From Nephrocerus scutellatus (Eukaryota; Arthropoda; Insecta; Diptera; Pipunculidae), in the NCBI GenBank assembly GCA_947095585.1, contig OX352761.1, positions 84,187,919 through 84,251,918 on the forward strand: a stretch of 64,000 bases of DNA. The letters are read 5' to 3'. The notes under the pieces are model-generated. The model searched no databases and was not told the DNA's origin. It saw only the letters and a program-made list of their open reading frames with translations. Made by a program: the position numbers and the translations under genes. Numbering within the stretch: position 1 is the first letter of the stretch; each line of letters opens with the position of its first letter. This document shows, one piece after another, positions 1 to 10,918 of this stretch.

Positions 1-169
1 TCGATTCCCGGCGCGTATAAAATCCCATGAATTTTTCCCTCCACACTGATTATCTAGATTCTAGATTACAAGTACAGATGATACGATAGTGTATATGTTA
101 TATACAGTTGCCGTATTCACATGTACGGTTGAGTTGATGTATGAAGCCATCTAGATGTAGAGCAATTAA

Positions 170-697
170 TTTTTTTTTTATATATATAGACTAATTGCCA
201 AGGGAGGAATATATATCACATTCCTCACGTTTGTATCCGGTTTCAATTTATTTTCTCAGAATTCTCACTGATTCATTGAAAAAGCAATACGAAAAAACGA
301 ACACGAAAAACTAAAACAACGCGAGTCAAAATGCTTTCATCAATGAATCATGGTCAGGGAAAACTACAAAAAACCTTGACCAAGAAAATATTACAAATTT
401 TAAAAATAATGTAGATTATATTGATAAACAATTTTTTTTTTAAATATATATTTTATAAGGCTTATGTGCACTTAAACCTATATCTGCATCCTTCAGGATA
501 TTGTTAACGGCTAATTTGAAGGCCTGCAGATTATATGAATCGGGAAACACGGGGTCGACCAATTGATTCCACATCTCTTCGACTATTGGAAAAAAGGAGG
601 ATTTAAAGTGTTGGGTTCTACATAAAAAAAGTTTTAAGGCAAATCTATGTTGATTGGACCTTAAACGAGTGTTTACGTTGCTGACAAAAGGACCTGG
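170..697 (-). mobile_element. 5'-truncated Jockey-like non-LTR retrotransposon, 3' end
   Basis: Read on the minus strand, 697 to about 450 encodes the extreme C-terminal tail of a reverse-transcriptase ORF2 (motifs SSFFPIVEEMWNQL, DPVFPDSYNLQAFK). This resembles the tail found after the RT domain in many insect Jockey/CR1-type elements. A 3' UTR follows, with AATAAA (complement of 247-252) and a poly-A tract (poly-T at about 171-180). The same 3' UTR recurs at 53575-53910. The 5' truncation is typical of target-primed reverse transcription. The motif match is by eye and the clade is inferred. Confidence 0.6.
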
Positions 698-1138
698 AAC
701 TAGAGAATATGCTCCAAAGTATCAAGAGACGAAGTAATGGTTACTATGTTCCCATTAACCTGATGTCTTGGGTTGAAATTAATTTTTATCAAATGCGAAA
801 TGGCGTCACGCGTTTCCAGGTAGTCATATTGAAACTGAGTTTAAATTTTGACCATAGAATACAAAATCCGACGACTACATACAAAATAATAGCAATCGTC
901 ATTTTGAATTTTAACTCTACTCTACCAAGGTATTTTCGTTGAGTTCAAACTGAGTTCAAAGAAAACTCAACTCAACCACGTTGCCATGAATGCAAATACA
1001 GTTTCAACCCAGAATGAACCATCCATGGAAACGAAATAAAAGTGGGTTTATGAGCACAGTGTTTTATTTTGTGAATACTCGGGTGTGAACTCAACTCCGC
1101 CCACCACACTTTCTTTATTGTATTCAAATATTACCAAG
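698..1138. other. No gene recognised
   Basis: AT-rich sequence with one short open frame (709-942) that has no recognisable motif. I see nothing I can support here. Confidence 0.5.
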
Positions 1139-1198
1139 CCCACGCTGTGCCTAGGCATTCCAAGCGTGCAAATCCGTTGAAGCGTGCGCTAATTAAAA
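1139..1198 (+). mobile_element. 3'-terminal scrap of a non-LTR retrotransposon
   Basis: About 60 bp beginning CCCACGCTGTGCC and ending GAAGCGTGCGC followed by an A-rich tail. It matches the extreme 3' ends at 1815-1892 (minus), 43153-43215 and 60002-60085 (plus), all of which can fold into a terminal stem-loop. No coding sequence remains. Confidence 0.5.
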
Positions 1199-1814
1199 AA
1201 TCGGCTCTTGGAAACGAAAAACAATGCATGAAAATTTTTATTGTAACCATATACTATAATTTGTCAAACATGTGGACATTTCCTTGACATTTGACATTCA
1301 ATACAAGTTAAACTTCAACGATTAACTTGTTTCCATTTGGTTTATACATTGATAGCGCTACTAGAAATAGGGTTGAATGTAGTTTTTACAGATCTCTGTT
1401 TGAACTCAACGAAAATAGCCGTTTTGAGTAGCATTGTAATTCAGAATGGCGATTTTTATTAAATAGTCATCGGACTTTTTATTATGTTATCAAAATTTCA
1501 AATTATGTCATAGTTCCAAGATCGACAATATCCAGCGTTAACTCATATTTATGGGCATGGAAAAGCAAATTAGATAGAGTTTCTTAAACCCAAATAAACT
1601 CCAAATTACTTGTGTGATTGAACTGTTTTTTTTAAATTACAATTTAATGTGGGTAGAAACCCCCAATATACACGGTAAAAAGAAATAATCTACACGTTGG
1701 AAAGTCCTTCCATGAAATCTGGAATTCTATAAGTGCAAGAGAGAAAGGAAGATATTTCTCCCGAACCGTTGCGCCCAAACTTGACCATGAAATTTTTTGA
1801 TGTTTCTTGTATAT
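1199..1814. other. No gene recognised
   Basis: Non-coding AT-rich sequence between two non-LTR remnants. It has no long open frame or repeat that I can identify. Confidence 0.5.
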
Positions 1815-2935
1815 TTATTTTATAATTCGCGCACGCTTAAAGGGGTTCGCACCTTTATCATGCTCAGCTTGGCACAGCGTGCGCCTTAAGGAAAAGGGGG
1901 AGAAATGAGGAGATGTCTATGAGTTTGTGTTTTGAATGCCTGTGGATCATAGTGAAGTGGGAAGACAGAGCTTGGCAGAGCATTCCATATACGTGTTGTA
2001 CGGCTGAAGAACGAATCCCTGAATTTCACTGTACGACCGAAGATGGGCTTGAGGGTGAACTGATGAGCATTAAGAGCGCCACGAGTATTGCGGTTGAATT
2101 CAAGGATAGGTGGCATGCAGCTGGATATTTCTCTTGAGCACCGCTGGTGGAAGAAACGATAAAACAGTGACAAGCTTGACACGTTCCTGCGGTGTTCAAG
2201 CGAAATGCGCAGCAAGCAGATTGACCTTGTCTATATAGCTGACAACTGGAATGTCATTATAAGTGAGCGTTGCAATCGACGACGAGGCTGTATTTTTGAT
2301 TCTTTTCACGAATGACCAAAAATTTTTACCACCTTTGGGACATTGTAGTATTTTTCCCTCAATTTTTGGTCGTAGGCGAATTTGACTCGTCGAAGATGGG
2401 CATTACAATCTTTTCCGGCTCGTTTAAAATTTATTGGGTTTGCTTTGTAAAACCGAACGCGTACCTCTCTAATCCTAGAAGCCTCTTTACAGCTCGAGTC
2501 ATATCATCCACCTTTCTTTGGTTTAACAGACTTATTCTTGGAAGGGATAAAGTCTCTCATACCATTAAATAATGTTTGTGATTGCATCAGCGGCGGCATC
2601 CACGTTGCTATCGCAAAACAATAGTGAACAGTTAATTATCCCAAAGAATTTGTTAAGGCCGTCCCAATTGCAATGTCAGGTATTCGTGTAGGCTCATTTA
2701 CAAGTTAAGTAAGGGGATTAAAGTCAGCGAATAACTCAACACACCTTTTTTTGGGGGTTGTTTGGTCAGAATGGCGAAGCCACCCAGAATTGTGTACATT
2801 GAAATCGCCCGCAATAAAGATTTCATTTTTACGATTTGCGACAGTGCATCAAACTCGCTCTAAATTGAAACATTGTCTAAGTTGGGGCTCCTGTAAAGGA
2901 AACAGTAGTGGATGTTGCGCTCTTGCACAAATTAT
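1815..2935 (-). mobile_element. Internally deleted Jockey-like non-LTR element
   Basis: The 3' end on the minus strand is at 1815, with the conserved terminal stem-loop (GCGCACGC ... GCGTGCGC, about 1825-1890). ORF2 C-terminal sequence lies at 1886-2215. About 2650-2935 matches the endonuclease-coding region seen at 46840-47110, also minus. The reverse-transcriptase core expected between endonuclease and C-terminus is missing, so this is a deletion derivative. The 2216-2650 stretch is a degenerate linker. Confidence 0.6.
1886..2215 (-). pseudogene. ORF2 C-terminal tail, Jockey-like RT (109 residues)
   Basis: The open frame holds the C-terminal block found downstream of the RT domain in many insect non-LTR elements: SLSLFYRFFHQRCSREISS, a PPILEFNRNTRGA segment, SFFSRTTRIWNALPSSVFP and FKTQTHRHLL. 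The YxDD catalytic region is absent, so this cannot be an active enzyme. Related tails occur at 43020-43145 and 59690-60000 on the plus strand, so one family has seeded several 3' fragments here. The Met at the start is internal to the original ORF. Confidence 0.65.
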
Positions 2936-3029
2936 TAATTCTCTGGAATTCGAAAAAAAGTTTACCGTGTGTTTAATTAATTTGTATGATTGTTTAGGTA
3001 CTTTCACTGGGCCGGAACCAAGCATTGCC

Positions 3030-3535
3030 TAATCCCTTAGCCACCTCAAAAACAAATTTAAAGAGTGGGCTAACAATGCCATCGAAGCTGAATGGGTTTC
3101 ATCGACAGGGATAAAACATACCACTAGGCTTCTCAATTACAACATTATACACATAGACAAGGCATTCAAACTGAATCGTCATGCACTCAGATCCCTAGTC
3201 TGGTACATAACGGGACACGGCCCATTCAATAGCCAACTAACGAAAATGGGCAAATCCCAGACGGACAGTTGCCGTTTCTGTAACAAGGCAAAAGAATCGC
3301 CAGAACACATAGTTCATGTGTGATGCTCGCACACGGAAAAGACTTAAGCACCTCAAGGCTCACACAGTCCCAGGACAGAATGCCATTTCGATCGAATTGG
3401 CAGACGTAATGGCATTCATAAACGAACTAAGGCACTACATAAAGTGGTAATCATCTGGGATGCACAATAGATCTCTTGCTCGCAGTGCACCAGGCTTTTC
3501 AGCCCACCAAATAATAATAATAATAAATAATAAAA
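3030..3535 (+). pseudogene. 3' end of an I/R1-group non-LTR element with (TAA)n tail
   Basis: The plus-strand translation gives the post-RNase H C-terminal domain: SLVWYITGHGPFNSQL, then a CCHC-like finger CRFCNKAKESPEHIVHV. Stops and frameshifts follow. The copy ends in a TAA-rich tail (about 3510-3533). (TAA)n tails are known for I-type elements. No RT core remains, so this is a 5'-truncated copy. Clade assignment rests on the zinc-finger arrangement and the tail. Confidence 0.6.
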
Positions 3536-3948
3536 ATTATTGTTTATATCTCAGTTGTACAACGATTGTATCGTGCATTTAAGGAAAGATTTTAGTTATT
3601 AGGTGATAAGAATACTGATATAAAATCTCTCAGGGAGAGCAAGCACACAAAAAGTAGAAAAAGTAGACAGAATGTTCACTTGTGTAATCACACAGAAATT
3701 TTTGTAGTAAAAATCGGCCAAATTTGTATGGGTGGGAAATGATCTTACTCACTATTTTCAGCTCTCTTTAACCTCATTTTCGAGTACGGGAACGTTTTTG
3801 AGTAAAAAGTGGTAAAAATTAGAAGTAATTATTACTACTTTTTCAGTACGGGACCTATTACAGCTACATTTTTTTGTATCGGAATAGGACTAAGTTTTTT
3901 TTTACATATTTCATGTTTTTATGCATTTTTTGGAATAATATACAGGGT

Positions 3949-4330
3949 GTCCCTAAAATAATGGATAAGCCTGGAACACCTCATAGTAGAGCTATTGGGC
4001 ACTCAAAATAAAATACAACAAAAAACTTTCCCAACCTAACCTAGGATGTAATTTTTTTTTTTTAAAAAAAAAGGTCGATTTTTACACACTACAATGCGTT
4101 TCTGTATACCACAGCTACATATAAATGAAATTTATCGGTTTTTCAGTATTGTAATATTCTTTATGGAGTATACAAATAGATATGCAAAAAATCGTATGAG
4201 TAGCCGTTGTAATTATTTGCAAAAAAAAAAACAATCTCAACTTCAATTATATTCATGGTAAGAAAAAATGTATGAAAGCCTAAGCGGCCAACTATTTTCA
4301 AAAAGTTTAAAACAGTTTTCGCGGTTATTA
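3949..4330 (+). mobile_element. Possible DNA-transposon end (TACAGGGTGT terminus)
   Basis: A single terminus TACAGGGTGTCCCTAAAAT sits in TA-rich context, like the ends of Tc1/mariner-type and related MITEs. Compare the full TIR element at 44563-45594. No matching inverted end was found nearby, so the right boundary is a guess. Confidence 0.3.
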
Positions 4331-4998
4331 CTATTAAAAAGCAAAAGGAGTAAATTCAACTAAATAACTAACTTTTAAAAATTCAATCATATCTTGTTGT
4401 TGGAAATCAGCAACGAAAGAACAATTTCAAAAAAATTACCTAAAAGATTCTCAACACCAGAAATAAACCATCATCGAGAAATACAAACCATATCCATTCA
4501 CGTATCAATTGTCTTTGGCATTGTATTTTATTATATCCATTGTATACTTGAAGGGAAAACATTGTTGAATTAGATTAATAATATTTAATTTATATATTCT
4601 ATAGTCACTTTAAAATTCAATTACATACTTTTCAAACATAGATATAATATCTTGTTATGTCAGTTCAGTGTACATTTAGCACAATGTAAATTGTTGTGAG
4701 ATTTCATTTTGTATTAGACAAAATGAGTTATCATTTTTTTTTTCTTTTGAGTTGAACACAACCAATGTAAAGACGCATAAAAGAATCAGTAAATTAAATT
4801 GTGATAAAAAGAAAAACGGGTAGCCAATGTATTCTTAATCCAAATAATCAGTTAATATAGTCCATTACATCAACTAACTTATTTAACCACGGCACTTATC
4901 TTACCTAGATTACCAAATCTGCGTGCTTTGGCCGTTAGCCGTAACACTTGTCTTAAAATTACCTGATGATAAGGGCTTCTTAAAAAAACAACGTAACA
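4331..4998. other. No gene recognised
   Basis: AT-rich sequence up to the Gypsy-A LTR. No coding frame or repeat was identified. Confidence 0.5.
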
Positions 4999-5260
4999 TG
5001 TAAGGTTATCTGCAATGGATACTAAATAAATTCAACAAAACAAGTAAACTGAAATGTTTATGAAAACTTATTTTTATTCCGCGAACGATCACGACCAACT
5101 CGACTAGACAGTTCGAATTTAACACGAGACTCAATGCTCTACGTTTTACATTTACAATCCATTATGAAGTGTCAAAATAATAGCTCGTTCGATTCGAATG
5201 CAGATATGTAAACACTATGGCGCGTTTATATTTCCAACTGCGATTGAGATCATTTCCTCA
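4999..5260 (-). repeat. Gypsy-A 3' LTR
   Basis: Begins TGTAAGGTTATCTGC and ends ATTTCCTCA on the plus strand (TG...CA). It aligns end to end with 10937-11217. This copy is 262 bp against 281 bp for the other, with scattered substitutions, so the insertion is not recent. Confidence 0.85.
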
Positions 5261-5307
5261 AGGCTATCCTGAATGGCCATTCGGCTCGAATGGATCTTCG
5301 TTCTCGC

Positions 5308-6713
5308 TTAGTTCTTCTTCGTCGGTGTCATTTTCATGTGTGCTCCTCGCTCCTCGGTAATATCAGTCCCAAAGTGGCCCTGGTTATGGCACCGTTGAAT
5401 CACATTGTTACATAATGTTTTTGGGACCACCAGCAATATCTTGCCGCTGTCTAGTTTATACAGAACACCGTTAGAACAAATAAAATTATCATTTATCAAT
5501 TATCATACGTACGTAACTTTAGTATTTCAAATATAGGTTTTAGGCTCTCATCTTTGTGTTGTAACGACTCGATCTTTTGAACGATACCATCTTCAATTAC
5601 CAAAGACTGGGGTGCTTTACTCAGCGCGTCGACATGACGCATTGCGTTTGCACTATGGTGTTACATTATGTAACCGTATTTTTGTAATTGTAGGGCCCAT
5701 CCAGCTATTCTTGCGGCTAGCTCCTTTTTCTTCAGCGCGTTGAACGCAAAACAATCAGTTACGACCTTAAATCTTAGCCCTAGGAGATATACTCTAAGTT
5801 TTTGCAACGATCTTACAATGGCGAGGGCTACTAACTCGTAGCTTAAATACTTCGTATAGTCGTAGAACTAGACTATAATAAAACACGGGATGATATTTTT
5901 GGTCTACGTCATCTTTCTGTAACAAAATAGAAGCGATTACAATTTTAGATGCGTCGCAATGTAGCTCAGTTTCCGCAGTAGTGGAATAAATCCTTAACAC
6001 TGGTTGACTTGTCAAGCTCTCTTTATGTTTGTTGAAGCTTGGCATCTGTTTTGGCCCGAACTTAAAATGCTCAGTCTTTCGTAACATATAATAATGGTTT
6101 GGCTACTATAGCAAAACCTTCCACGAATCTCCTAAGGTAACTGACGAGTCCTAGGAACCTCTGCAGGCTCTTTTCAGATTTCGGAATGGAAAACTGTTTT
6201 ATCGCGTTTATTTTTTTCTTCCGATGGACTGACTTTTCCCGCTTCTATCTCGTATCCCAAAAAGCTTATTTTACTTTTTAAAAATTGACACTTTGACCAT
6301 TTTATTTTTAATGAGTATTTCTCAGCTGTGTGTAGCGCTTCAACTAGTCTGTCCGCAGCTTCACGTTTATCTGGGACAATCAGGTCGTCCATATACACGC
6401 AAACCTTCTTTTGGAACACGAATTCTTGAAAAATGTGGTTAATAAATCGTTGAAAGATAGATGGTGAATTACATAACCCGAATGGAACGTGAAGAAATTC
6501 ATAATGACCGAAACTGGTTATAAAAGCTGTTTAGTGAATACAATCTCGGGCTACTGGAACATGGAAGATCCCGTCCTTTAAATCCAGAGTTGAAAACAAT
6601 ATGCTCTCAATTGATCGATTTGTTCGTCAATCAGTGGAAGTGGATAATGATTTTTGATTATCTTTTCGTTCAGTTTTCTATATTTGACGCATAACCGTCG
6701 TGTGTGTTGTGCC
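5308..6713 (-). pseudogene. Gypsy-A pol: RT (after insertion), RNase H, start of integrase
   Basis: On the minus strand 6713-6420 encodes the RT block [13 protein letters not shown] and [11 protein letters not shown], then PFGLCNSPSIFQRFI. 6419-6174 contains the catalytic box VYMDDLIV and SFLGYEIEAGKV. About 6170-6120 gives LQRFLGLVSYLRRF. 6087-5794 holds RNase H (ELHCDASKIVIASILLQK). About 5650-5600 gives HVDALSKAP. 5499-5308 holds the integrase zinc-binding start (VIQRCHNQGHFG). The integrase catalytic core is missing: sequence passes directly into the 3' LTR. Frameshifts separate the blocks, so no functional Pol can be made. Confidence 0.8.
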
Positions 6714-6802
6714 CTGCCGCATGGGTCAACGCATTTTTTGACTCAATTAAAATAAAATTTTTCTTATAATTATCAAACACAAAATTAAACTTTTTTTATT
6801 GT

Positions 6803-7609
6803 AAGGCTGCCATACTTCCCGTTTTTGAAGGGACAGCCCCGTTTTGGCAACGTTTGTTCTTCCAAGAAATTATGTCCCTATTTGTCCTGCTTTCATGCTT
6901 TTGGTACAGTTTGTCCTTCTTCATGCACAATGTACAAAATCGTTCTCATTATTTTATTTATAAAAGAAAAAAACAAAGGGACATTTCATTTCATCAAACA
7001 ACACTAAATCTGTTGTAGAAAATTATTTTAGTCTCCATAGTGCCTAGTCCCTACTGTCAAATGATTATGTAGTATGTCATGTCAATGCGTTCACATCTGA
7101 CTTCAAGAGCGGTGCAGTTATTATCGAGAAAGTGTTTGCTTAAAACAATTAAGGTATTTGTATTTTGGATTTCAATATATAATTAGTTTAATTTTAACTT
7201 CTATTCTATTCTATTTTAATTTTAAGATAATGACATGTCGTCGAGTAGCAAAAAACGCAGGACTACGTTTAACGAAAAACACCAAAAGGAATTTCCACAT
7301 ATAAAGACTGACATTGATAATGGTGGTGATTTTAAGGATGATTCGAAAGTTAGATGCTCTATATGTAAAATTGTTTTTTCAATTGAATATGTAGGTAAGC
7401 CTCCATAGTAAAATACAATGAATCTAACAATCATAAAAAAAAATTGTCTGTACTATCAGAAAGTACACCATTGACCAATTTTAATTTACTGAATTTCATT
7501 GAGCGAACTTATTTTTGCACAATTTTAAACATGTCCCTCCCTATCCCTCCTTTATATCAGAAATCCATAAAATGTCATGCTTTGACCATTTTGACATCTG
7601 GCAGCCTTA
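6803..7609 (+). mobile_element. hAT-like non-autonomous DNA transposon
   Basis: The 807-bp element has terminal inverted repeats AAGGCTGCC / GGCAGCCTTA. It is flanked by a perfect 8-bp target duplication TTTATTGT at 6795-6802 and 7610-7617. The paralogous LTR at 8782-9253 provides the unoccupied site. An 8-bp duplication and short TIRs fit the hAT superfamily. It retains one short zinc-finger-like ORF (7235-7408) but no transposase core. Confidence 0.75.
7235..7408 (+). CDS. BED-like zinc-finger exon of a hAT-type transposase (57 codons)
   Basis: An ATG at 7235 opens a 57-codon frame rich in basic residues at its N-terminus (MSSSSKKRRTTFNEKHQKEF). This is followed by VRCSICKIVFSIE, the first half of a CxxC finger. 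It resembles the N-terminal DNA-binding region of hAT-type transposases and related zinc-finger proteins. GTAAGC at about 7395-7400 is a good splice donor, so the last codons before the stop may be intronic and this may be exon 1. No later exon exists: the sequence passes into the right end of the element. I judge it a relic. Function as a peptide is untested. Confidence 0.45.
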   Translation: MSSSSKKRRTTFNEKHQKEFPHIKTDIDNGGDFKDDSKVRCSICKIVFSIEYVGKPP

Positions 7610-8177
7610 TTTATTGTCGACTACCAAAAAGAATTTTAAAACGTGCCTGCATGGGTCAAACATTCCTTGACTTTATTTATTTATAAACAGTCTTTATTTT
7701 TATTATAACCATTAGATGATTAATAGTTAGTCGAATTTTAAATATATATATTAAATTTTATATTAATCTTCCAACTTATAATTTATTACTTTAACGAGAA
7801 GGAAAACACGAAGCGACTCTATCGCTTCACTGACAGTAAGTAAAAATCAATTCGTCACTAACCAAAATATTAAAGCAATTAAACAGGCAAATTTGTTATG
7901 CCCATATCGAGTGATCTGACATTATTCTAATTTTGGTATGCCCTGATCGAGTGATCTGACATTGATTCTACTGCTGGTACTTATTTGTAATTAAGGTTGC
8001 GTTACAACATTCTTTCCCCGATAAGACGATAAATCGTAGTGGGATTTATCGAGCTCGAATTACTTTTCAGGAGATTTTAGTAAATACTAACAAAATTAAG
8101 ATGAATCAAAATTGACAATATTGAATTTATCGAGGTCTAAAATTTATACAATAATTAGACTTTGAGTAGTAATTAAG

Positions 8178-8359
8178 TTGATATCGAATATACATCAGCT
8201 TAATTGATGTTTACATATTTAGTAAATAAATTGAAATCGAATATACATAAGTTTAATTGGTTTTTACATATTTAGTAATTATATTGAAATCGAATATACA
8301 TATGTTTAATTGGTTTTTACATATTTAGTAAATAAATTGAAATCGAATATAATATATAT
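8178..8359. repeat. 53-bp tandem repeat in TRIM-like centre
   Basis: The motif ATCGAATATACAT recurs at about 8183, 8236, 8289 and 8342, a spacing of 53 bp. Each unit contains TTTTTACATATTTAGTAA. The array resumes at 8634 after the SINE. It makes up most of the internal region. Confidence 0.75.
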
Positions 8360-8633
8360 CGGCGCGACAGACCATGCAGTCCAATGCCTGAATTCTCGCA
8401 ACCATTTGTGTTAAGCATGCATATTTTTGCACACAAATAGAGGGACCTTCAATTTAATGCCGGATCCGAACGGCGAATTGAGAAGCTTTCAGTGACAAGT
8501 TATTACTCTCGGACGTTTGTCAAACTTTCGCGAGAGGTGGGACACCGTGAAAAATACTTTGGTGTTACTGGGATTCGAACCATGAACCCTCTGCTCAGCA
8601 TTCCATGCTCCTATCTACTGAGCCACGGTGCCC
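8360..8633 (-). mobile_element. tRNA-derived SINE, copy 1
   Basis: The minus strand starts GGGCACCGTGGCTCAGTAG (A box TGGCTCAGTAG) with B box GGTTCGAATCCC about 50 bp on. A roughly 200-bp non-tRNA body and an AT-rich tail follow. It is flanked by AAATCGAATATA at 8340-8351 and 8634-8645, a 12-bp duplication. A second copy is at 28679-28956. Type III internal promoter boxes and LINE-style target duplication define it as a SINE. Confidence 0.8.
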
Positions 8634-8781
8634 AAATCGAATATACATAAGTTTAATTGGTTTTTACATATTTAGTAATTAATTCTTTACCCAATTTCAA
8701 GAGTAACATCAAACAATTTTTAATATTTTCCGAACGTTAAATATTAAAATTATGGAAAAAATACCACCGCTGCCACCAATG

Positions 8782-9253
8782 TGTTGTGCCCGGCCGCATG
8801 GGTCAACGCATTTTTTGACTCAATTAAAAGACAATTTTCTTATAATTATCAAACACAAAATTGAACTTTTTTTATTGTCGACTACCAAAAAGAATTTTAA
8901 AACGTATCTGCATGGGTCAAACATTCCTTCACTTTATTTATATTATAAATAGTCTTTATTTTTATTATAACTATTAAATGATTAATAGTTAGTCAAATTT
9001 TATATATATTAAATTTTATATTAACCTTCCAACTTATAATTTATTACTTTAACGAGAAGGAAAACACGATGCGACTCTATCGCTTCACTGACAGTAAGTA
9101 AAAATCCCTTGGTCACTACCCAAACTAAAGCAATTAAAAAGGCAATTTTGTTCGAGTGATCTGACATTATTCTAATTTGTTATGCCCAGATCAAGTGATC
9201 TGACAATATTGATTCTACTGCTGGTACTAATTTATAATTAAGTATCCGTTACA
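8782..9253 (-). repeat. TRIM-like LTR, right copy
   Basis: 472 bp, TGTTGTGCCC to CGTTACA on the plus strand. This is the uninterrupted counterpart of 6705-8006 and the 5' LTR in the element's own orientation. Confidence 0.7.
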
Positions 9254-9790
9254 ATTGGGCTAGCATAGCTTGACACGCTGTTCCTTAACCACTCATTGAT
9301 CTGTTTCCTCGCCAGTTTCGTTTCAAGCGGTGATAACCTTCGCGGTCGTTGATAGACTGGTTTATCATCTGTTACTAGAATTTTCATCTCAATTCCGGTA
9401 CTATCCTGTGGTGACTGCATAGGGTTGTAATCAAGTACCATTTTTTTCAGTCGATTTACAACAGCCGAATCCGCCATATGGTTTAAATTAATTGGAAAAT
9501 CATCATCTTCTTGCATACACGAAGCTACAATAATTGGGTGAAATTTTTCCATCGTTATCTGGCTGGGTGTAATGACAGTTATAATTTGTCGTATAAGCAC
9601 ATTAGTAATTATAATATCAATTGGAATCAAACCATCTTTCACGACATGGAATTGTGTATGATAATTCGCCCCATCTATAGAAACTGAAACTTCACATGAT
9701 CCTTATGTATACAAACATTGTGCTCCAGCACATCTTAATTCTTTTATTCTACTATCTAAACCTGGCTTTCCGATGGCAACATCAACCAAC
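9254..9790 (-). pseudogene. Gypsy-A protease C-terminus and start of RT
   Basis: The minus-strand frame follows the protease active-site region (FYAMVDTG lies at the end of the adjacent gag frame, about 9810). After one stop (near 9700) it continues through KDGLIPIDIIIT to VTDDKPVYQRPRRLSP, LARKQINEWL and SYASPIV, the linker and first RT block of gypsy elements. Coding is cut at 9253 by the TRIM-like insertion and resumes at about 6713. Confidence 0.75.
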
Positions 9791-10796
9791 GTCAATGCCA
9801 GTATCTACCATTGCATAGAATTCTTTGTTGTTAATGGCAATCTTTTTCACATTATTGCGACCGGGTAAATTTATAACAGAGCAGAAATAATTCTTCTCTT
9901 GGGAGTTATCGCTTTCGCACTGGGTCGCAATGTGACCAAAATTGTTGCATTTGTAGCACTTTGGACCCTTTTTCTTGTTCGTACAATTCCGTCCTATGTG
10001 ACCACTATCTCCACAGGCATAACATCGTGTACCTTGATTATGCTGCTTAGGAGTTTTCGCCTTGACGTTCTCATAGATTTTTAATTTCTTTTTAAATTCT
10101 TCCATGATGCCTAAGATGACGAAATAAATATGGCCGCTTCTTCGACACAACCCAGTCCTGCAATTTCTTGCATATACAATAAGTAGCAAAGGAAAGATTC
10201 GCTATGCTTCTCTTTTCTTTCCAGTAGCATTCGGTGGACCTGTGCCAAGTTGACGAGTTTTTTAAACTCTTGTTTTAAATAGTTTTGGAGTTGATCCCAG
10301 GTTTTCAATCCTGTTTTGGCACTTACGCTCTGTTTGGCCGTACCAACAAGTAGTCGCTTAGCATAAACTTACTTCTGTATCGAATTCCACCCTATAGATT
10401 CTGCAATTTCCTCAAATTCCATTATCCATTTTTCCACCTTTAAATTATCATCTCAACTGAACTTATTCAAGGATTCCTCAACATCCTTGAAAGTGAATCC
10501 AACATTCGGAGTACCTCGACTTTCCATTTTGCTCGCATCTTTTGATTATCTCGTCTTAATAGTTCAATCTCTTCTTCTTCGGTGTTAGTCCGCTCCACAA
10601 AATCAATTGTTTTATGCGCTGGTACGCGTCTAATCGATGATGCGCCGTCATTTGAACCAAAGAAATTGAATTGATCCATTTTCTGATTAAACGCCGTGAT
10701 TAAATTTTCGATCGATTCATACGATCGCATGGTGCTATTAGACCTCTTAACTCCTCGTTTTTCCATTATATCTACGACGACTGTACTTGTGTACAA
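9782..10796 (-). pseudogene. Gypsy-A gag, with two CCHC zinc knuckles
   Basis: The frames 10796-10467, about 10466-10111 and 10189-9782 together give a gag protein. The N-terminus is acidic with a coiled-coil look (EEEEIELLRRDNQKMRAKWK). The capsid-like part has WDQLQNYLKQEFKKL and VHRMLLERKEKHSESF. Two knuckles follow: CYACGDSGHIGRNC and CYKCNNFGHIATQC. The end overlaps the protease signature VDTG. Frameshifts separate the pieces, so it is inactive. Knuckles of this type bind genomic RNA in the virus-like particle. Confidence 0.8.
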
Positions 10797-10918
10797 TGCT
10801 CACACTACCTAATTTACCGTAGTGTCCGTTTCCGCTGTAGGTCCACTTAGTCACGTTGTTTTAATCTTTACCCGGAGCTCTAATTCAATAGCAATAAAAC
10901 AATTCTGTGAAGAGGAGA

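Larger units (their letters stand above)
6705..8006 (-). repeat. TRIM-like LTR, left copy (interrupted)
   Basis: About 487 bp of LTR once the 807-bp hAT-like insert and its duplicated 8 bp are removed. It aligns with 8782-9253 throughout. The uninterrupted right copy reads TTTTTTTATTGTCGACTACC across the insertion point and so shows the empty site. Confidence 0.7.
6705..9253 (-). mobile_element. TRIM-like non-coding LTR retrotransposon inserted in Gypsy-A RT
   Basis: Two direct repeats starting TGTTGTGCCC and ending CGTTACA (6705-8006 and 8782-9253) bound a 775-bp centre without coding capacity. Read on the minus strand, the 5' LTR (9253-8782) is followed after CAT by TGGTGGCAGCGGTGG, a primer-binding-site-like sequence. 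A purine tract GGGGAAAGAATG lies just before the 3' LTR (about 8020-8009). These are the signals of an LTR retrotransposon without genes. It splits Gypsy-A RT between SYASPI and RRLCVKY. It was itself hit by a hAT-like element and a SINE. No clear target duplication remains at its outer ends. Confidence 0.65.
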
